Assembly (NCBI GenBank): GCA_040389445.1
Contig: JAZJZX010000004.1
Location: forward strand, 1-64,000
Length of the DNA: 64,000 nt
Origin: UBA5189 sp040389445
GTDB taxonomy: Bacteria > Chloroflexota > Limnocylindria > Limnocylindrales > CSP1-4
Reading direction: 5' to 3'
Shown piece after piece: positions 50,265 to 59,411 of this stretch. The translations under genes and the position numbers were made by a program. Each line of letters starts with the position of its first letter. The first letter of the stretch is position 1. The notes beneath the pieces are model-generated. The model saw only the letters and a list, made by a program, of their open reading frames with translations, did not search any database and was not told where the DNA came from.

Positions 50265-50747
50265 TTGGACGGACGCGATCTGCGTTCGGCACGGCCGGTC
50301 CGTGTGGCGCAGGAGGCACGGCGCCGCGACGGGCGTCCCGTGTTCGGACTGGGTCCGATTGCCCGGGTACCCACTCTGGCCGCCCTCAACGCACCCGGCT
50401 GGCCCGTTGGACCCGGCCGTGGGCAAGGCGCCGGCGAGGTCGGCCGACGACCGGAAATCCATGGTGGCGCCCAGCGATCGGGTGCCGAAACGGCTCGCGC
50501 GCGAGCCTTCGGGCTTCCGAACCTGCGCCGCAATGTCTGCCCCCACTTCTACATGACGGGCATGCGCGGCGCGATCCCGATCCACGCCCCGCACCTCCTG
50601 AAGGCGCTGGTCCGCCAGGATGCAACGACCTCGCGCTGCCAGTTGCGAGGGGGCGTCCATCTCGAGCAGAACTACGTCAACGACGTCTGCCTCTCGCCGC
50701 GTTTCAACCAGTGCATCTTCTACGAGGAAGACCTGTCCGCGGGTTGA
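50265..50747 (+). CDS. Small cysteine-motif protein upstream of folC
   Basis: About 160 residues from a TTG preceded by GGGAGGGAG. The first 115 residues are low-complexity and Arg/Gly-rich. The C-terminus carries a compact cysteine pattern (NVCPHFYMTG, TSRCQLRGG, VNDVCLSPRFNQCIFYEEDL), suggesting a small metal- or disulfide-stabilised module. Similar C-terminal Cys modules occur in hypothetical proteins of this kind of genome. It ends 42 bp before folC. The start is uncertain. Confidence 0.5.
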   Translation: MDGRDLRSARPVRVAQEARRRDGRPVFGLGPIARVPTLAALNAPGWPVGPGRGQGAGEVGRRPEIHGGAQRSGAETARARAFGLPNLRRNVCPHFYMTGMRGAIPIHAPHLLKALVRQDATTSRCQLRGGVHLEQNYVNDVCLSPRFNQCIFYEEDLSAG

Positions 50748-50789
50748 TCTTCCCGCTCCGCGAGATCAACCACCGGGCCACCACCAAGC

Positions 50790-52151
50790 ATGGATGCCAT
50801 CGACGGGCGGGCGTACCACGGGGCCGTTCGCGCCCTTGAAGCTCGAGGCCGATTCGGGATCCGATTGGGCCTTGGTCGGACCCGTGCCCTGCTGCACGCC
50901 CTGGGTGATCCGCAGCTGGCGTTTCGTGGGGCGCTGGTGGGCGGGACCAACGGCAAGGGCAGCGTCCTGGCGCTTGCGGGCAGCGCCCTCCGCGCGGCAG
51001 GTTCACGGGTCGGGGAGACACCCAAGCCGCATCTCGTCTCGTACCGCGAGCGACTGGTCATCGACGGGAAGCCGGTCGACCCGGGCACCTTCGCGCGGCT
51101 CGTGGCCGAGGTCCTCCCGCTCGCCGATCGGGTGGCGCGGCGGCACGGTGAACCGACTGAATTCGAGCTCCTGACCGCGGTCGTCTTTCAATGGTTTGCC
51201 GAGTCGGGCGTGGAGGTGGCCGTCGTGGAGGTGGGGCTCGGTGGCCGCCTCGACGCGACCCATGCCTGGGACGGCGGTGTCGCCGTGATCACCAACGTCG
51301 CGCTCGATCACATGGATCGCCTGGGCGGCACGATCCCGCTCATCGCCCGTGAGAAGGCCGCGATCATCGAACGCGGCGACCTTGCCGTGACGGGGGCGGA
51401 CCCGCCGGCCCTCGAGGTCATTCGACGGCGGGCGCGACGGATGGGCGCCCCACTGCGGGAAGTGCCGCCGGCGCCGTTGCTCCGTGTCGGGCGGGACGGC
51501 ATCGATGTCGTGCTCCCGACCCTCGGCCAGACCCACGTCGCCCTCCGAGGGCGGCATCAGGCGGCCAACGTCGCGGTCGCCGACGCCACGCTTGACGCGC
51601 TTGCTGCGGCGGGAATCGCAACGGTCGGTCCCGAGGATCGGCGTCGAGGCTACGAGCAGGCCGTCTGGCCCGGTCGCCTCGAGCTGATTCGGGCCGGCGG
51701 CCGCGACGTCCTGCTCGACGGTGCGCACAATCCGGCCGGCGCCGCGACACTCGCGACCGCGCTGGACGACCTGCGGCCCGTCCTGACCGGCGGTGACGAG
51801 GCAAGCCCCCCGCCGCTCACGCTGGTCGTGGCGTCCATGGAGGACAAGGACGTCGATGGGACCATCGGGGCCATCCTGACCGCAGCAGCCATGGATGGGG
51901 CCGTGGTGATCTGCACGTCGCTGGACCTGCCGCGCGCCCTCCCGGCGGCGTCGCTGGCCGCTCGGTGGCACGCCGCCGCGCCGGGCCTGGAGCTCAGGGT
52001 CATCCCGGATCCGGGGGAGGCCCTCGATCTGGCGCTCGCGACGGCACCGGGTCCGGTGATCGTCGCCGGGTCGCTGTACCTTGTCGGCGACGCGCGCAAC
52101 CGGCTCGTGGACGATTCGAGCTCCCGCGACCCCGAGGATTCGCCCGCATGA
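50790..52151 (+). CDS. folC: Dihydrofolate/folylpolyglutamate synthase
   Basis: A 453-residue Mur-ligase-family enzyme that adds glutamate to dihydropteroate and to folates. Visible are the ATP loop VGGTNGKGSVLA, a conserved ETPKPHLVSYRER stretch, VVEVGLGGRLDATHAW, ITNVALDHMDRLG and the C-terminal VLLDGAHNPAGA. Its stop overlaps the ATG of folP (ATGA), and folB follows, giving a folate-biosynthesis operon. The ATG at 50790 matches the family N-terminus. Confidence 0.93.
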   Translation: MDAIDGRAYHGAVRALEARGRFGIRLGLGRTRALLHALGDPQLAFRGALVGGTNGKGSVLALAGSALRAAGSRVGETPKPHLVSYRERLVIDGKPVDPGTFARLVAEVLPLADRVARRHGEPTEFELLTAVVFQWFAESGVEVAVVEVGLGGRLDATHAWDGGVAVITNVALDHMDRLGGTIPLIAREKAAIIERGDLAVTGADPPALEVIRRRARRMGAPLREVPPAPLLRVGRDGIDVVLPTLGQTHVALRGRHQAANVAVADATLDALAAAGIATVGPEDRRRGYEQAVWPGRLELIRAGGRDVLLDGAHNPAGAATLATALDDLRPVLTGGDEASPPPLTLVVASMEDKDVDGTIGAILTAAAMDGAVVICTSLDLPRALPAASLAARWHAAAPGLELRVIPDPGEALDLALATAPGPVIVAGSLYLVGDARNRLVDDSSSRDPEDSPA

Positions 52152-53254
52152 CCGACCCGGCCCACCGCCACCGCCACGGCCTGCCTGAAGGTACCGTCCT
52201 GGCGGCACGTCCGGAACTCGGCGGCGCTCGCAGCACGCCGGCATTCGGGCTGCCACCGGATGCGTCGAGCGGCCTTCCGGGACCGCTCGGGACCACGCAC
52301 ATCGGGACCCGGCTGTTCGCCTGGGGTGCGTGCACGTACGTGATGGGGATCATCAACGTGACGCCCGACTCCTTCTCGGGCGACGGCCTCCTCGCCCGGG
52401 CCGGGCCCGCGGCACCAGGTCGAGCCGGGGCCGGGCCCGCGGCAACAGATCGGGCGGGAGCCGGGCCCGCGGCAACAGATCGGGCCGGGGCCGGGCGCGC
52501 GGCAACAGATCGGGCCGGGGCCGGGCCGGCCGCCGCCGCGGTGGCCCTCGCCAGCTCGATGGTCGAGGCAGGTGCCGACATCGTGGACGTCGGAGGGGAA
52601 TCGACACGCCCGGGCCATGCCGTGGTCGATATCGCAGACGAGATCGCGCGCGTCGTGCCCGTGGTGCGCGCCGTCCGGGAGGCCCTGCCGGACACGCCGA
52701 TCTCCGTGGACACCACCAAGCCGGCGGTCGCCGCCGCCGCCCTCGAGGCCGGAGCGGACCTGGTCAACGACGTCTGGGGCGTGGCCGACGAGGACACCCT
52801 GGCGCGGCTCGCGGCCGACCACGGGGTCCCGATCGTGCTCATGCACAACCGGGCCGAGGCCCGCTACGCGAACCTGATCCCGGAGATCATCGGCGATCTG
52901 CAGCGCGCCATCGAGCGCACGCTGCGGGCCGGGGTCGCCTGGGATGACATCCTCATCGATCCCGGGTTCGGGTTCGGCAAGACCGCGGACCACAACCTGG
53001 CGCTCCTGCGCGAACTGCGGACCCTCGCCATCCTGGGCCGGCCCATCGTCCTCGGCACGTCCAGGAAGTCCACCCTCGGGCGCGTCCTGGATCTGCCGGC
53101 GGATCAGCGCCTCGAGGCGACGCTCGCCACGACGGCCCTGGGCATCGCCGCCGGCGCCGACATCGTGCGCGTCCACGACGTCCGCGAGAATGTTCGCGCC
53201 GCCCGGATGGCCGACGCCGTCGTCCGCGGCATATGGCCGGAGGAGCCCCGGTGA
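52148..53254 (+). CDS. folP: Dihydropteroate synthase with repeat insertion
   Basis: A 368-residue enzyme (typical forms are about 280) joining p-aminobenzoate to the pterin. Core motifs are VMGIINVTPDSFSGDG, MVEAGADIVDVGGESTRPG, ISVDTTKPAVAAAAL, LVNDVWG, DPGFGFGKT and LGTSRKSTLG. Two things lengthen it: an N-terminal ~60-residue extension and an Ala/Gly-rich insertion (about residues 84-130) made by a 30-bp minisatellite directly after SFSGDG, in the flexible loop that closes over the substrates. The gene is coupled to folC and folB. Confidence 0.9.
   Translation: MTDPAHRHRHGLPEGTVLAARPELGGARSTPAFGLPPDASSGLPGPLGTTHIGTRLFAWGACTYVMGIINVTPDSFSGDGLLARAGPAAPGRAGAGPAATDRAGAGPAATDRAGAGRAATDRAGAGPAAAAVALASSMVEAGADIVDVGGESTRPGHAVVDIADEIARVVPVVRAVREALPDTPISVDTTKPAVAAAALEAGADLVNDVWGVADEDTLARLAADHGVPIVLMHNRAEARYANLIPEIIGDLQRAIERTLRAGVAWDDILIDPGFGFGKTADHNLALLRELRTLAILGRPIVLGTSRKSTLGRVLDLPADQRLEATLATTALGIAAGADIVRVHDVRENVRAARMADAVVRGIWPEEPR
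52397..52532. repeat. 30-bp minisatellite inside folP
   Basis: About four and a half units of a 30-bp sequence ending GCGGCAACAGAT (full units at 52421, 52451 and 52481, partial ones on each side) encode AGPAATDRAG-like repeats. The unit length keeps the frame open, so copy number may vary among relatives. Confidence 0.92.
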
Positions 53255-53622
53255 CGACCGATCGAATCGTCCTCACGGACATGGTGTTCCAGGCCCGCCA
53301 CGGCGTCTTCGACCACGAGAAGGCGACGGCCCAACGGTTCGAGATCGACGCGGAGCTGTTCATCGACCTGCAGCCGGCCGGGCTGGAGGACGATCTGGCC
53401 CGGACCCTGGACTACGGCCGGGTCTACGAGACGGTCCGGACCATCGTCGAGTCCACGACCTTCAATCTGATCGAGGCGCTCGCCGAAGCGATCGCCCATG
53501 AACTGCTGGCCGACTTCCCGGCGCTCGAGGAGGTCGTCCTGCGGGTCCGGAAGCCGCAGGTGCAGCTCGGCGGACCGCTGGCCCACGCGAGCGTGGAGAT
53601 CCGCCGCCGTCGATCCGGCTGA
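53251..53622 (+). CDS. folB: Dihydroneopterin aldolase
   Basis: A 123-residue enzyme that converts dihydroneopterin to hydroxymethyl-dihydropterin. It has the MVFQARHGVFDHEKATAQRF strand-helix with the substrate-binding Tyr/Glu region, TLDYGRVYETVRTIVE, NLIEALAEAIA and VRKPQVQLGG with the catalytic lysine. The GTG at 53251 overlaps the folP stop (GTGA). It is convergent with htrA, only 7 bp away. Confidence 0.92.
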   Translation: MTTDRIVLTDMVFQARHGVFDHEKATAQRFEIDAELFIDLQPAGLEDDLARTLDYGRVYETVRTIVESTTFNLIEALAEAIAHELLADFPALEEVVLRVRKPQVQLGGPLAHASVEIRRRRSG

Positions 53623-53629
53623 CGGCCGG

Positions 53630-55174
53630 TCAGAGGTTGGCCGGACGCGTCCCGAGCGTCAGCGAGAGCGTGATCGTCTCCGTTCCCCGGACGATCCGCA
53701 GTTCGACCGTCTGACCCGGGGAAAAGCCGGCGAGGACGAGGTCGAGCGGGTGCTCGGCATCGACGTCCTGGCTGCCGACGCCGATGATGATGTCGCCTTC
53801 CCTGACGCCGGCCTTGTCCGCCGGACCGCCCTTGACAACCGCATCCTGCGTACCGCCCGAGGCGTCCTGGGCGCGGCTCACGAGCGCACCCCTGTCCTGC
53901 GAAAGCCGGTCCCGCGCCTGGACCTGGGGCGTGATGGGCTCGTAGCGGATGCCGATGTAGGGCCGGGCGAGCGGCTGTCCGGCAAGGGCCTGCTGCATGA
54001 TCGGGCGGGCGATGTCGATGGGAATGGCGAACCCGATCCCGTTGGAGCCGGTTGCAACGGCGGTGTTGATGCCGATGACGTCGCCGATGGCATCGAGCAG
54101 CGGTCCGCCGCTGTTGCCGGGGTTGATGGCCGCATCGGTCTGGATCAGGTTGTTCAGGCGATCGCCGCTCTGCACGGTCACGGAACGGCCGGTCGCGGAC
54201 ACGATCCCGGAGGTGACCGAGTTCGAGTACGTCCCCAGCGGGCTGCCGATTGCCACGGCGAGCTGGCCGACCTGGAGATCCGCCGATACGCCGATCGTGG
54301 CGGCCGTCAGGCCCGAGGCCGTGATCTTCACGATCGCAAGGTCGGTGAGGGTGTCGATCCCGTAGACCGTCCCCTGGTACTGATGCCCATCCTTGACCTC
54401 GACGACCACCGACGACGCGGTCTGGCCGTTCGAATCCGTGACGACGTGGCGGTTGGTGAGGATCCAGCCGCCCGCATCGAAGATGATCCCGGAGCCGACA
54501 CCCTGCTCGGGGATCGAACCGCCGGCCGGATCCGCAACGGTCCCGGAGACGAGAATCCGGACGACGGCCGGACCGGCTTTCGCAGCGGCCGCGATGACGG
54601 CCGACGATTCGTCGATCGTGACCGGAACGCGAGCGCCGGCGGTCGTGATCGGCGAGATGCCCGGCTGGGGCCCGGCGCCGTCGAGCGCGCCACTTGCGCG
54701 CAGGAAGGCGAAGGTCCCGCCGCTGGCGAGGACGGCCGACAGGACGGCGGCAGTCACGATCGATCCGACGCCCGCCTGGCGAGGGCCACGCTTCGTGGCA
54801 GCCGCCGCAGCGGCCGCCGTGGCCGCAGCCGCCGCAGCCTCGGCGGCATCCCAGGCCTCCGGCGAGGGCGCGCCGGGCGGAAGGGCCGGCCCGTCCTGCC
54901 ACGCCGAAGCGGCCCACCCGGGTCGATGCTCACGCTCGGGCGCAAATGACGCGGTCGGGGCCTCCTCGAACGGGGATGCGGCCACAGCCGCAGCGGCGCC
55001 CTCGGGTTCGGCCGTCGGCGCGGTGGCGTCGGCCGCCGCGAAGTCAGCGCCGGCCGCCGGGAGGTCTGCGCCGGCCGCCGGGAGGTCGGCGCCCTCGGGT
55101 TGCGCCGCCGGCGCGGTGGCGTCGGCGGCTGGAAGGTCGGCGGCCTGGTCGTCTGGCTCGTTGGGGGTTGTCAT
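53630..55174 (-). CDS. HtrA/DegP-like serine protease with PDZ domain
   Basis: A 514-residue protease. An Ala/Pro-rich cytoplasmic tail with DLPAAGA repeats leads to one transmembrane helix (VTAAVLSAVLASGGTFAFL). The extracytoplasmic trypsin-like domain has the triad in LTNRHVV (His), TDLAIVKI (Asp) and GNSGGPL (Ser), and a C-terminal PDZ domain (GGPADKAGVREGDIIIGVG). It would degrade or refold damaged envelope proteins. It lies beside a two-component system that may regulate it. The tail repeats vary in length among homologues. Confidence 0.9.
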   Translation of the reverse strand: MTTPNEPDDQAADLPAADATAPAAQPEGADLPAAGADLPAAGADFAAADATAPTAEPEGAAAAVAASPFEEAPTASFAPEREHRPGWAASAWQDGPALPPGAPSPEAWDAAEAAAAAATAAAAAAATKRGPRQAGVGSIVTAAVLSAVLASGGTFAFLRASGALDGAGPQPGISPITTAGARVPVTIDESSAVIAAAAKAGPAVVRILVSGTVADPAGGSIPEQGVGSGIIFDAGGWILTNRHVVTDSNGQTASSVVVEVKDGHQYQGTVYGIDTLTDLAIVKITASGLTAATIGVSADLQVGQLAVAIGSPLGTYSNSVTSGIVSATGRSVTVQSGDRLNNLIQTDAAINPGNSGGPLLDAIGDVIGINTAVATGSNGIGFAIPIDIARPIMQQALAGQPLARPYIGIRYEPITPQVQARDRLSQDRGALVSRAQDASGGTQDAVVKGGPADKAGVREGDIIIGVGSQDVDAEHPLDLVLAGFSPGQTVELRIVRGTETITLSLTLGTRPANL

Positions 55175-55250
55175 GCTGGATCTGCGCTCACGATGCTCAC
55201 CGGGTGGAGACCCGGTCGCAATCGTGGCGCCCGGATCCTGAGGACGCCGC

Positions 55251-56921
55251 TCATGCTGCCCCTTCCGGATTCACCTTGAGGTCTGTGGACGATGAAGTTT
55301 CCACCACGATCTCATCCGTTCCGGCACCGCGCCCCGTCGTGGCGGGAGTCCTCTTGCGAGGGTCGCGCGGCAGGGTCACGGTGAACGAGGACCCCGCATT
55401 GAGGCGACTGACGACGCTGACCGCTCCACCGTGCATCTCGACGATGCTCTGGACGATGGCCAGGCCGAGCCCGCTCCCGCTGCCTCGCGCCTCATTCGCC
55501 CGGGTGCCGCGATAGAACCGTTCGAAGATGCGCGGCAGCTCCGTGGCATCGATGCCCACCCCGGTATCAGCGACGACGATCTGGACGCCGAAGTCCGTTC
55601 CGGCGACATCCACGCTGATGTGACCCCCACGAGGCGTGAACTTGATGGCATTGCCCACGAGGTTCGCGACCACCTGACCGACGCGGACCGGATCGTGGCG
55701 GATCCGGAGCGGATGTTCGGGCAGGTGGACCGCCAGGTCGAGACCGCGCCGCCGGGCGGCCGCGTCGGCCTGCTCGACGGCCTGTTCCACCGTGGCCCGG
55801 ATGTCGTCGGGCCGCAGGTCGAGCAGGACGAGGCCTGAATCCAGCTTGGACAACTCGAGCAGGTTCTGGGCCAGCCAGTCGAGGCGTTCGAGCTGGACGG
55901 CGCTGGCCTCGAGGAACTCCGCCCGGGCGGTCGGGTCCTCTCCGGCGCGCTCCCGGAGGAGTTCATTGAACGTCCGCATGGCCGCGATCGGGGTTCGCAG
56001 CTCATGGGACACGTCGGCCAGGAAATCGCGACTTCGGTCACGGTCGCGCCGGATGATCTCCACGCTCTCCTGGACCTGGTCGGCCATCGTGTTGAACTGG
56101 AGGGCGAGCTCCACGAACTCGCGCGAACCCCACTGTGCCGGGTCATCCGGGACGCGCCGGGCGAGATCGCCCTCGGCGAGGCCGCGGCTCGCCTCGGTCA
56201 GGCGACGCAGCGGGACCGTGATTCGGCGAGCCATCGCGGCCCCGGCGGAGAGGGCCACCGCCATCGCCAGGAGACCGATGACGGCGAGCAGGCCCGTCGT
56301 CGTGGAGAGCGCCGTCGCGCGATAGGTGTAGGGGTTGGAGAGGGTCACCTCGATCCAGTAGGGCACCAGGGTCCCGTTGACGGGGTAGTAGGTCGGGTCG
56401 CTGGTGATCGGCTCGCGCGTCTGCCCCACCGGCGCGGCGGATTCGAGCAGGGCGGTGAACTCGCCGTTCGACGCCGGCCTGAAGGTGCGATCCATGATCG
56501 TCCCGATCCGGATCCGGACGTCCGCCTTGGCGAGTCGGTCCGCCAGGATCCGCTCCTGGGTGTTGCGCGTCAGCTGGACCACGACCCTCGGGTCCACCAC
56601 GTTGTCCACGCTCAGCACCGGGCTGACACTGCTGGCGCTCTCGGCGACCAGGGCCACGTACTGGGCGACACCCAGCGAACGGGCAGTGAGGTCCTCCCGC
56701 TGTTGCTGGTCGAAGTAGTCTCCGAGCCGGTTCACCACGCCGAGCGCGACGAGGCTCAACGTCAGGGCGAGGATCGCCACGAACGCGAGGGTGAGGCGAC
56801 CCTGGAAGGTCCGGGGGATCAGCCGTCGCAGGCCCCGCGGCTGATCCCACGTGGAGCCGGTTGTTCGCGCGGGCGCGGTCGGGCTCATCGGCTCGGCCGT
56901 CGGGCCGTCGCGGTCGGGCAT
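55251..56921 (-). CDS. Sensor histidine kinase
   Basis: About 556 residues: two transmembrane helices (LTLAFVAILALTLSLVALGV and LLAVIGLLAMAVALSAGAAM) flanking an extracytoplasmic sensor, then HAMP, the phosphoacceptor helix FLADVSHELRTPIAAM, and the ATPase with NLVGNAIKFTPRGG, VVADTGVGID and GSGLGLAIV. It would phosphorylate the response regulator encoded one base upstream. The ATG at 56921 is chosen from the operon spacing. The sensed signal is unknown. Confidence 0.88.
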   Translation of the reverse strand: MPDRDGPTAEPMSPTAPARTTGSTWDQPRGLRRLIPRTFQGRLTLAFVAILALTLSLVALGVVNRLGDYFDQQQREDLTARSLGVAQYVALVAESASSVSPVLSVDNVVDPRVVVQLTRNTQERILADRLAKADVRIRIGTIMDRTFRPASNGEFTALLESAAPVGQTREPITSDPTYYPVNGTLVPYWIEVTLSNPYTYRATALSTTTGLLAVIGLLAMAVALSAGAAMARRITVPLRRLTEASRGLAEGDLARRVPDDPAQWGSREFVELALQFNTMADQVQESVEIIRRDRDRSRDFLADVSHELRTPIAAMRTFNELLRERAGEDPTARAEFLEASAVQLERLDWLAQNLLELSKLDSGLVLLDLRPDDIRATVEQAVEQADAAARRRGLDLAVHLPEHPLRIRHDPVRVGQVVANLVGNAIKFTPRGGHISVDVAGTDFGVQIVVADTGVGIDATELPRIFERFYRGTRANEARGSGSGLGLAIVQSIVEMHGGAVSVVSRLNAGSSFTVTLPRDPRKRTPATTGRGAGTDEIVVETSSSTDLKVNPEGAA

Positions 56922-56922
56922 C

Positions 56923-57621
56923 TCAGCGCTCGGCGAAGGCGTAACCGACACCCCGGATGGTCTGGACGAAGATCGGATGCGTCGGGTCATCCTCGATCTT
57001 GTCGCGGAGATGACTGATGTGAACGTTGATCGTCTTCTCGTCCTGGTCCAGGGCTTCGTAGTCGCGAAGCAGCTCCAGGAGCTCACCTCGCGTGTAGACC
57101 CGACCCGGCCGGCTTGCGAGGTGGCGAAGGATCTCGAATTCGGTGGGCGTGAGGCTGATCCGGCGATCACCACGGGTCACCCGCCGCCGCTCCAGATCGA
57201 TGACCAGGTCCTCGTGCCGGATCACGCGGCCACCAACGGCGTCGGCGAGGTCCCCGTACGCACGGCGGAGCAGGGCCTTCACGCGGCTGAGGAGCTCGCG
57301 CAGACCGAACGGCTTGGTCATGTAGTCGTCGGCCCCGAGTTCGAGCCCGATGACCTTGTCCACCTCTTCATCGCGAGCGGTCAGCATCAGGACCGGTGCG
57401 CGCGAGCCCGCCGCCCTGAGTCGGCGCAGGACCTCGAAGCCGTCGATGCCGGGCAGGCGCACATCGAGGATCACGAGATCGGGCGCCTGGGTCACGGCGA
57501 GGTCGAGGCCCTCCTCACCGGACCGGGCGAGCGCGACGATATAGCCCTCCTGCTGGAGCGCATATTCGATCCCGCGAGCGACCGCGTGCTCGTCTTCGAC
57601 GATCAGGATGGTGCTGGACAT
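56923..57621 (-). CDS. OmpR/PhoB-family response regulator
   Basis: A 232-residue regulator: receiver domain with DE residues (VEDEH), phosphoacceptor Asp in VILDVRLPG, TARDEEVDK and the KPF lysine; then a winged-helix DNA-binding domain (SLTPTEFEILRHLASRPGRV, INVHISHLRDKIEDD, TIRGVGYAF). The sensor kinase follows immediately, so the pair is one operon. The ATG at 57621 fits the family N-terminus (MSSTILIVEDEH). Confidence 0.92.
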   Translation of the reverse strand: MSSTILIVEDEHAVARGIEYALQQEGYIVALARSGEEGLDLAVTQAPDLVILDVRLPGIDGFEVLRRLRAAGSRAPVLMLTARDEEVDKVIGLELGADDYMTKPFGLRELLSRVKALLRRAYGDLADAVGGRVIRHEDLVIDLERRRVTRGDRRISLTPTEFEILRHLASRPGRVYTRGELLELLRDYEALDQDEKTINVHISHLRDKIEDDPTHPIFVQTIRGVGYAFAER

Positions 57622-57712
57622 CCGATCGATCGTACATCGGGTCCGCCATCCGGGCCGTAACCCGGTCTCCGTGGTACCGTGGCGCTTCCAAAACCAGAGG
57701 TATCGCCTTCCC

Positions 57713-58402
57713 ATGTCCACTGCACGACCTTCTCTCGCGGCGACGAGGCGCGACGTCACCGGCAAAGCCGTCAGCCAGCTTCGCCGCAGCGGCCAGCTGC
57801 CGGCCGTCGTCTTCGGCCACGGCGTCGAATCGACGAACGTATCCGTCGACGCCCACGCGTTCGAGATGCTCCGACGCAAGACCAGCGCCAACACGCTCGT
57901 CGACCTGTCGATCGACGGCAAGAAGCCGCGCCCGGTGCTCGTACACGGCGTGCAGCTCCATGTCGTGACGCAGCGGCCGCTCCACGCGGACCTCTATGTC
58001 GTTCGCATGACGGACGAACTCACGGTGGATGTGCCGCTGGTGACGACCGGCGAGTCGGAAGCCGTCAAGGTGCACGGCGGCACCCTGCTGCATCCCATCT
58101 CGCATATCCGTGTCAAGGCCCTGCCGGATCACCTTCCGCAGTCGATCTCCTACGACATCACCCGACTGGCCGGATTTGACGACCTCGTTCACGTGAGCGA
58201 TCTCGTCATTCCTGCGGATGTCACCCTGCTGACCGACCCCACCGAGATCGTGGCTCGCGTTTCGCCGCCGCGCGTCGAGGAAGAGCCGACCGTGGTCGGT
58301 GCCGCGGAAGCTGCCGAGAGCGCGGTTGCTGCCGAGAGCGCCGACGGCGCGGGCGCCGGGACCGGGGCCACGTCAGCCGAGGGCTCTTCGTCCGAGGGCT
58401 GA
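57713..58402 (+). CDS. rplY: Ribosomal protein bL25 (CTC form)
   Basis: A 229-residue long form of L25 that binds 5S rRNA. The L25 domain (RPSLAATRRDVTGKAVSQLR, GQLPAVVFGHG) is followed by the beta-barrel TL5/CTC domain (TDELTVDVPLVTTGESEAVK, PISHIRVKALPDHLPQSISY). A low-complexity Ala/Glu/Ser tail ends it. AGAGG precedes the ATG. It is divergent from the response regulator and convergent with the methyltransferase gene. Confidence 0.93.
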   Translation: MSTARPSLAATRRDVTGKAVSQLRRSGQLPAVVFGHGVESTNVSVDAHAFEMLRRKTSANTLVDLSIDGKKPRPVLVHGVQLHVVTQRPLHADLYVVRMTDELTVDVPLVTTGESEAVKVHGGTLLHPISHIRVKALPDHLPQSISYDITRLAGFDDLVHVSDLVIPADVTLLTDPTEIVARVSPPRVEEEPTVVGAAEAAESAVAAESADGAGAGTGATSAEGSSSEG

Positions 58403-58416
58403 TCCCGGGAATCCAG

Positions 58417-58441
58417 CGGCCGCCCGCGAGGCGGGCCGCCG
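58417..58441. terminator. GC-rich hairpin between convergent genes
   Basis: CGGCCGCCCGC and GCGGGCCGCCG can pair over 10 of 11 positions with a 3-base loop, placed between the ends of rplY and the methyltransferase gene. There is no T-run, so it may be a weak or Rho-assisted bidirectional terminator. Confidence 0.4.
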
Positions 58442-59296
58442 TCAGGCAGGTCCGTCGCCGGCGCGTCCCAGGACGTACACGACGGGCAGCCGCAGCCGCA
58501 GCTCGTGAGGTCGCAGGCTCCGAAGCCGCTGGACGAGTCGGTGTCGCAGGGCGCGGCGTTCCCGCGCCACGAGCTCGTCGAACAGCGACGCTTCGGAGAA
58601 GTGTTCGATGAAGTCGGCGTAGCCGCGAACCGTCCATCGGTGGGCGAGCACGCCCTCGCGCGCCACGACGTTGCGGAACCCCGCTCGTCGCAGTCCGTCG
58701 GCCGCCGCCCGGGCACTGGCCGGATCACCGGATCGCGAATCGGGCTCGGGTGGATCGAAGCCGAACTCGTCGAGCACCTCATCCAGGATGCGATCGGGCG
58801 GGTCGATCTCGCCGGTGCCTCGCAGCCAGGCGGCATAGCCGAAGGGAGCGCCGGGTCGCAGGACGCGGCGTGCCTCGCGCAGGGCAGCCGCCCGATTCGG
58901 TACGAGCTGCATCACGAACGACGACATCCCCAGGTCGAAGGATGCGTCCTGGAAGGGGAGGCGGTCGGCAAACGCAACTGCCGTCGCGAACCGAACGTCG
59001 TTCCCCGTTGCGAGGCCGTCTTCCGGGGCGCTGCCGTTCGCGGCCTGGGCCCGCGCCCAGGCCACCATTTCCGACGATGCATCGATCGCGGTGACCCGCG
59101 CCGACGGCCAGCGCTCGAGCGCGCCGATCGCCAGCGTGCCTGTCCCCGTTCCGATGTCGAGGATGTGCGGCGTCGGAGGAACCATCGGATCCAGGTCATC
59201 GAGGAGGCGAATCGCCGCCGGCCGGATGACGGGCGCCCAATACCGGGCATAGCCCTCGGCGATGCGGTCGTAGCGGGTGCCCTGGTCCTCGGCCAT
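58442..59296 (-). CDS. SAM-dependent methyltransferase (UbiE/type 11 class)
   Basis: About 284 residues: a YDRIAEGYARYWAPVIRPA start, then motif I HILDIGTGTGTLA, motif II region VTAIDASSEMVAWAR, LPFQDASFDLGMSSFVMQLV and ARRVLRPGAPFGYAAWLRGT. It resembles small-molecule methyltransferases of the UbiE type. The substrate cannot be read. The ATG at 59296 is preferred over one three codons upstream. It ends right at the hairpin shared with rplY. Confidence 0.82.
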   Translation of the reverse strand: MAEDQGTRYDRIAEGYARYWAPVIRPAAIRLLDDLDPMVPPTPHILDIGTGTGTLAIGALERWPSARVTAIDASSEMVAWARAQAANGSAPEDGLATGNDVRFATAVAFADRLPFQDASFDLGMSSFVMQLVPNRAAALREARRVLRPGAPFGYAAWLRGTGEIDPPDRILDEVLDEFGFDPPEPDSRSGDPASARAAADGLRRAGFRNVVAREGVLAHRWTVRGYADFIEHFSEASLFDELVARERRALRHRLVQRLRSLRPHELRLRLPVVYVLGRAGDGPA

Positions 59297-59411
59297 CACG
59301 GGCATCGTACGCGGATGGATGGGGCGATTCGGCCCCTCCGGTCAGTCCCGACGGCCGCTGACCTTCCAGGATGAACCTCGCATGCTGAGGGTCCTGGAAA
59401 GGAGCTCGATC

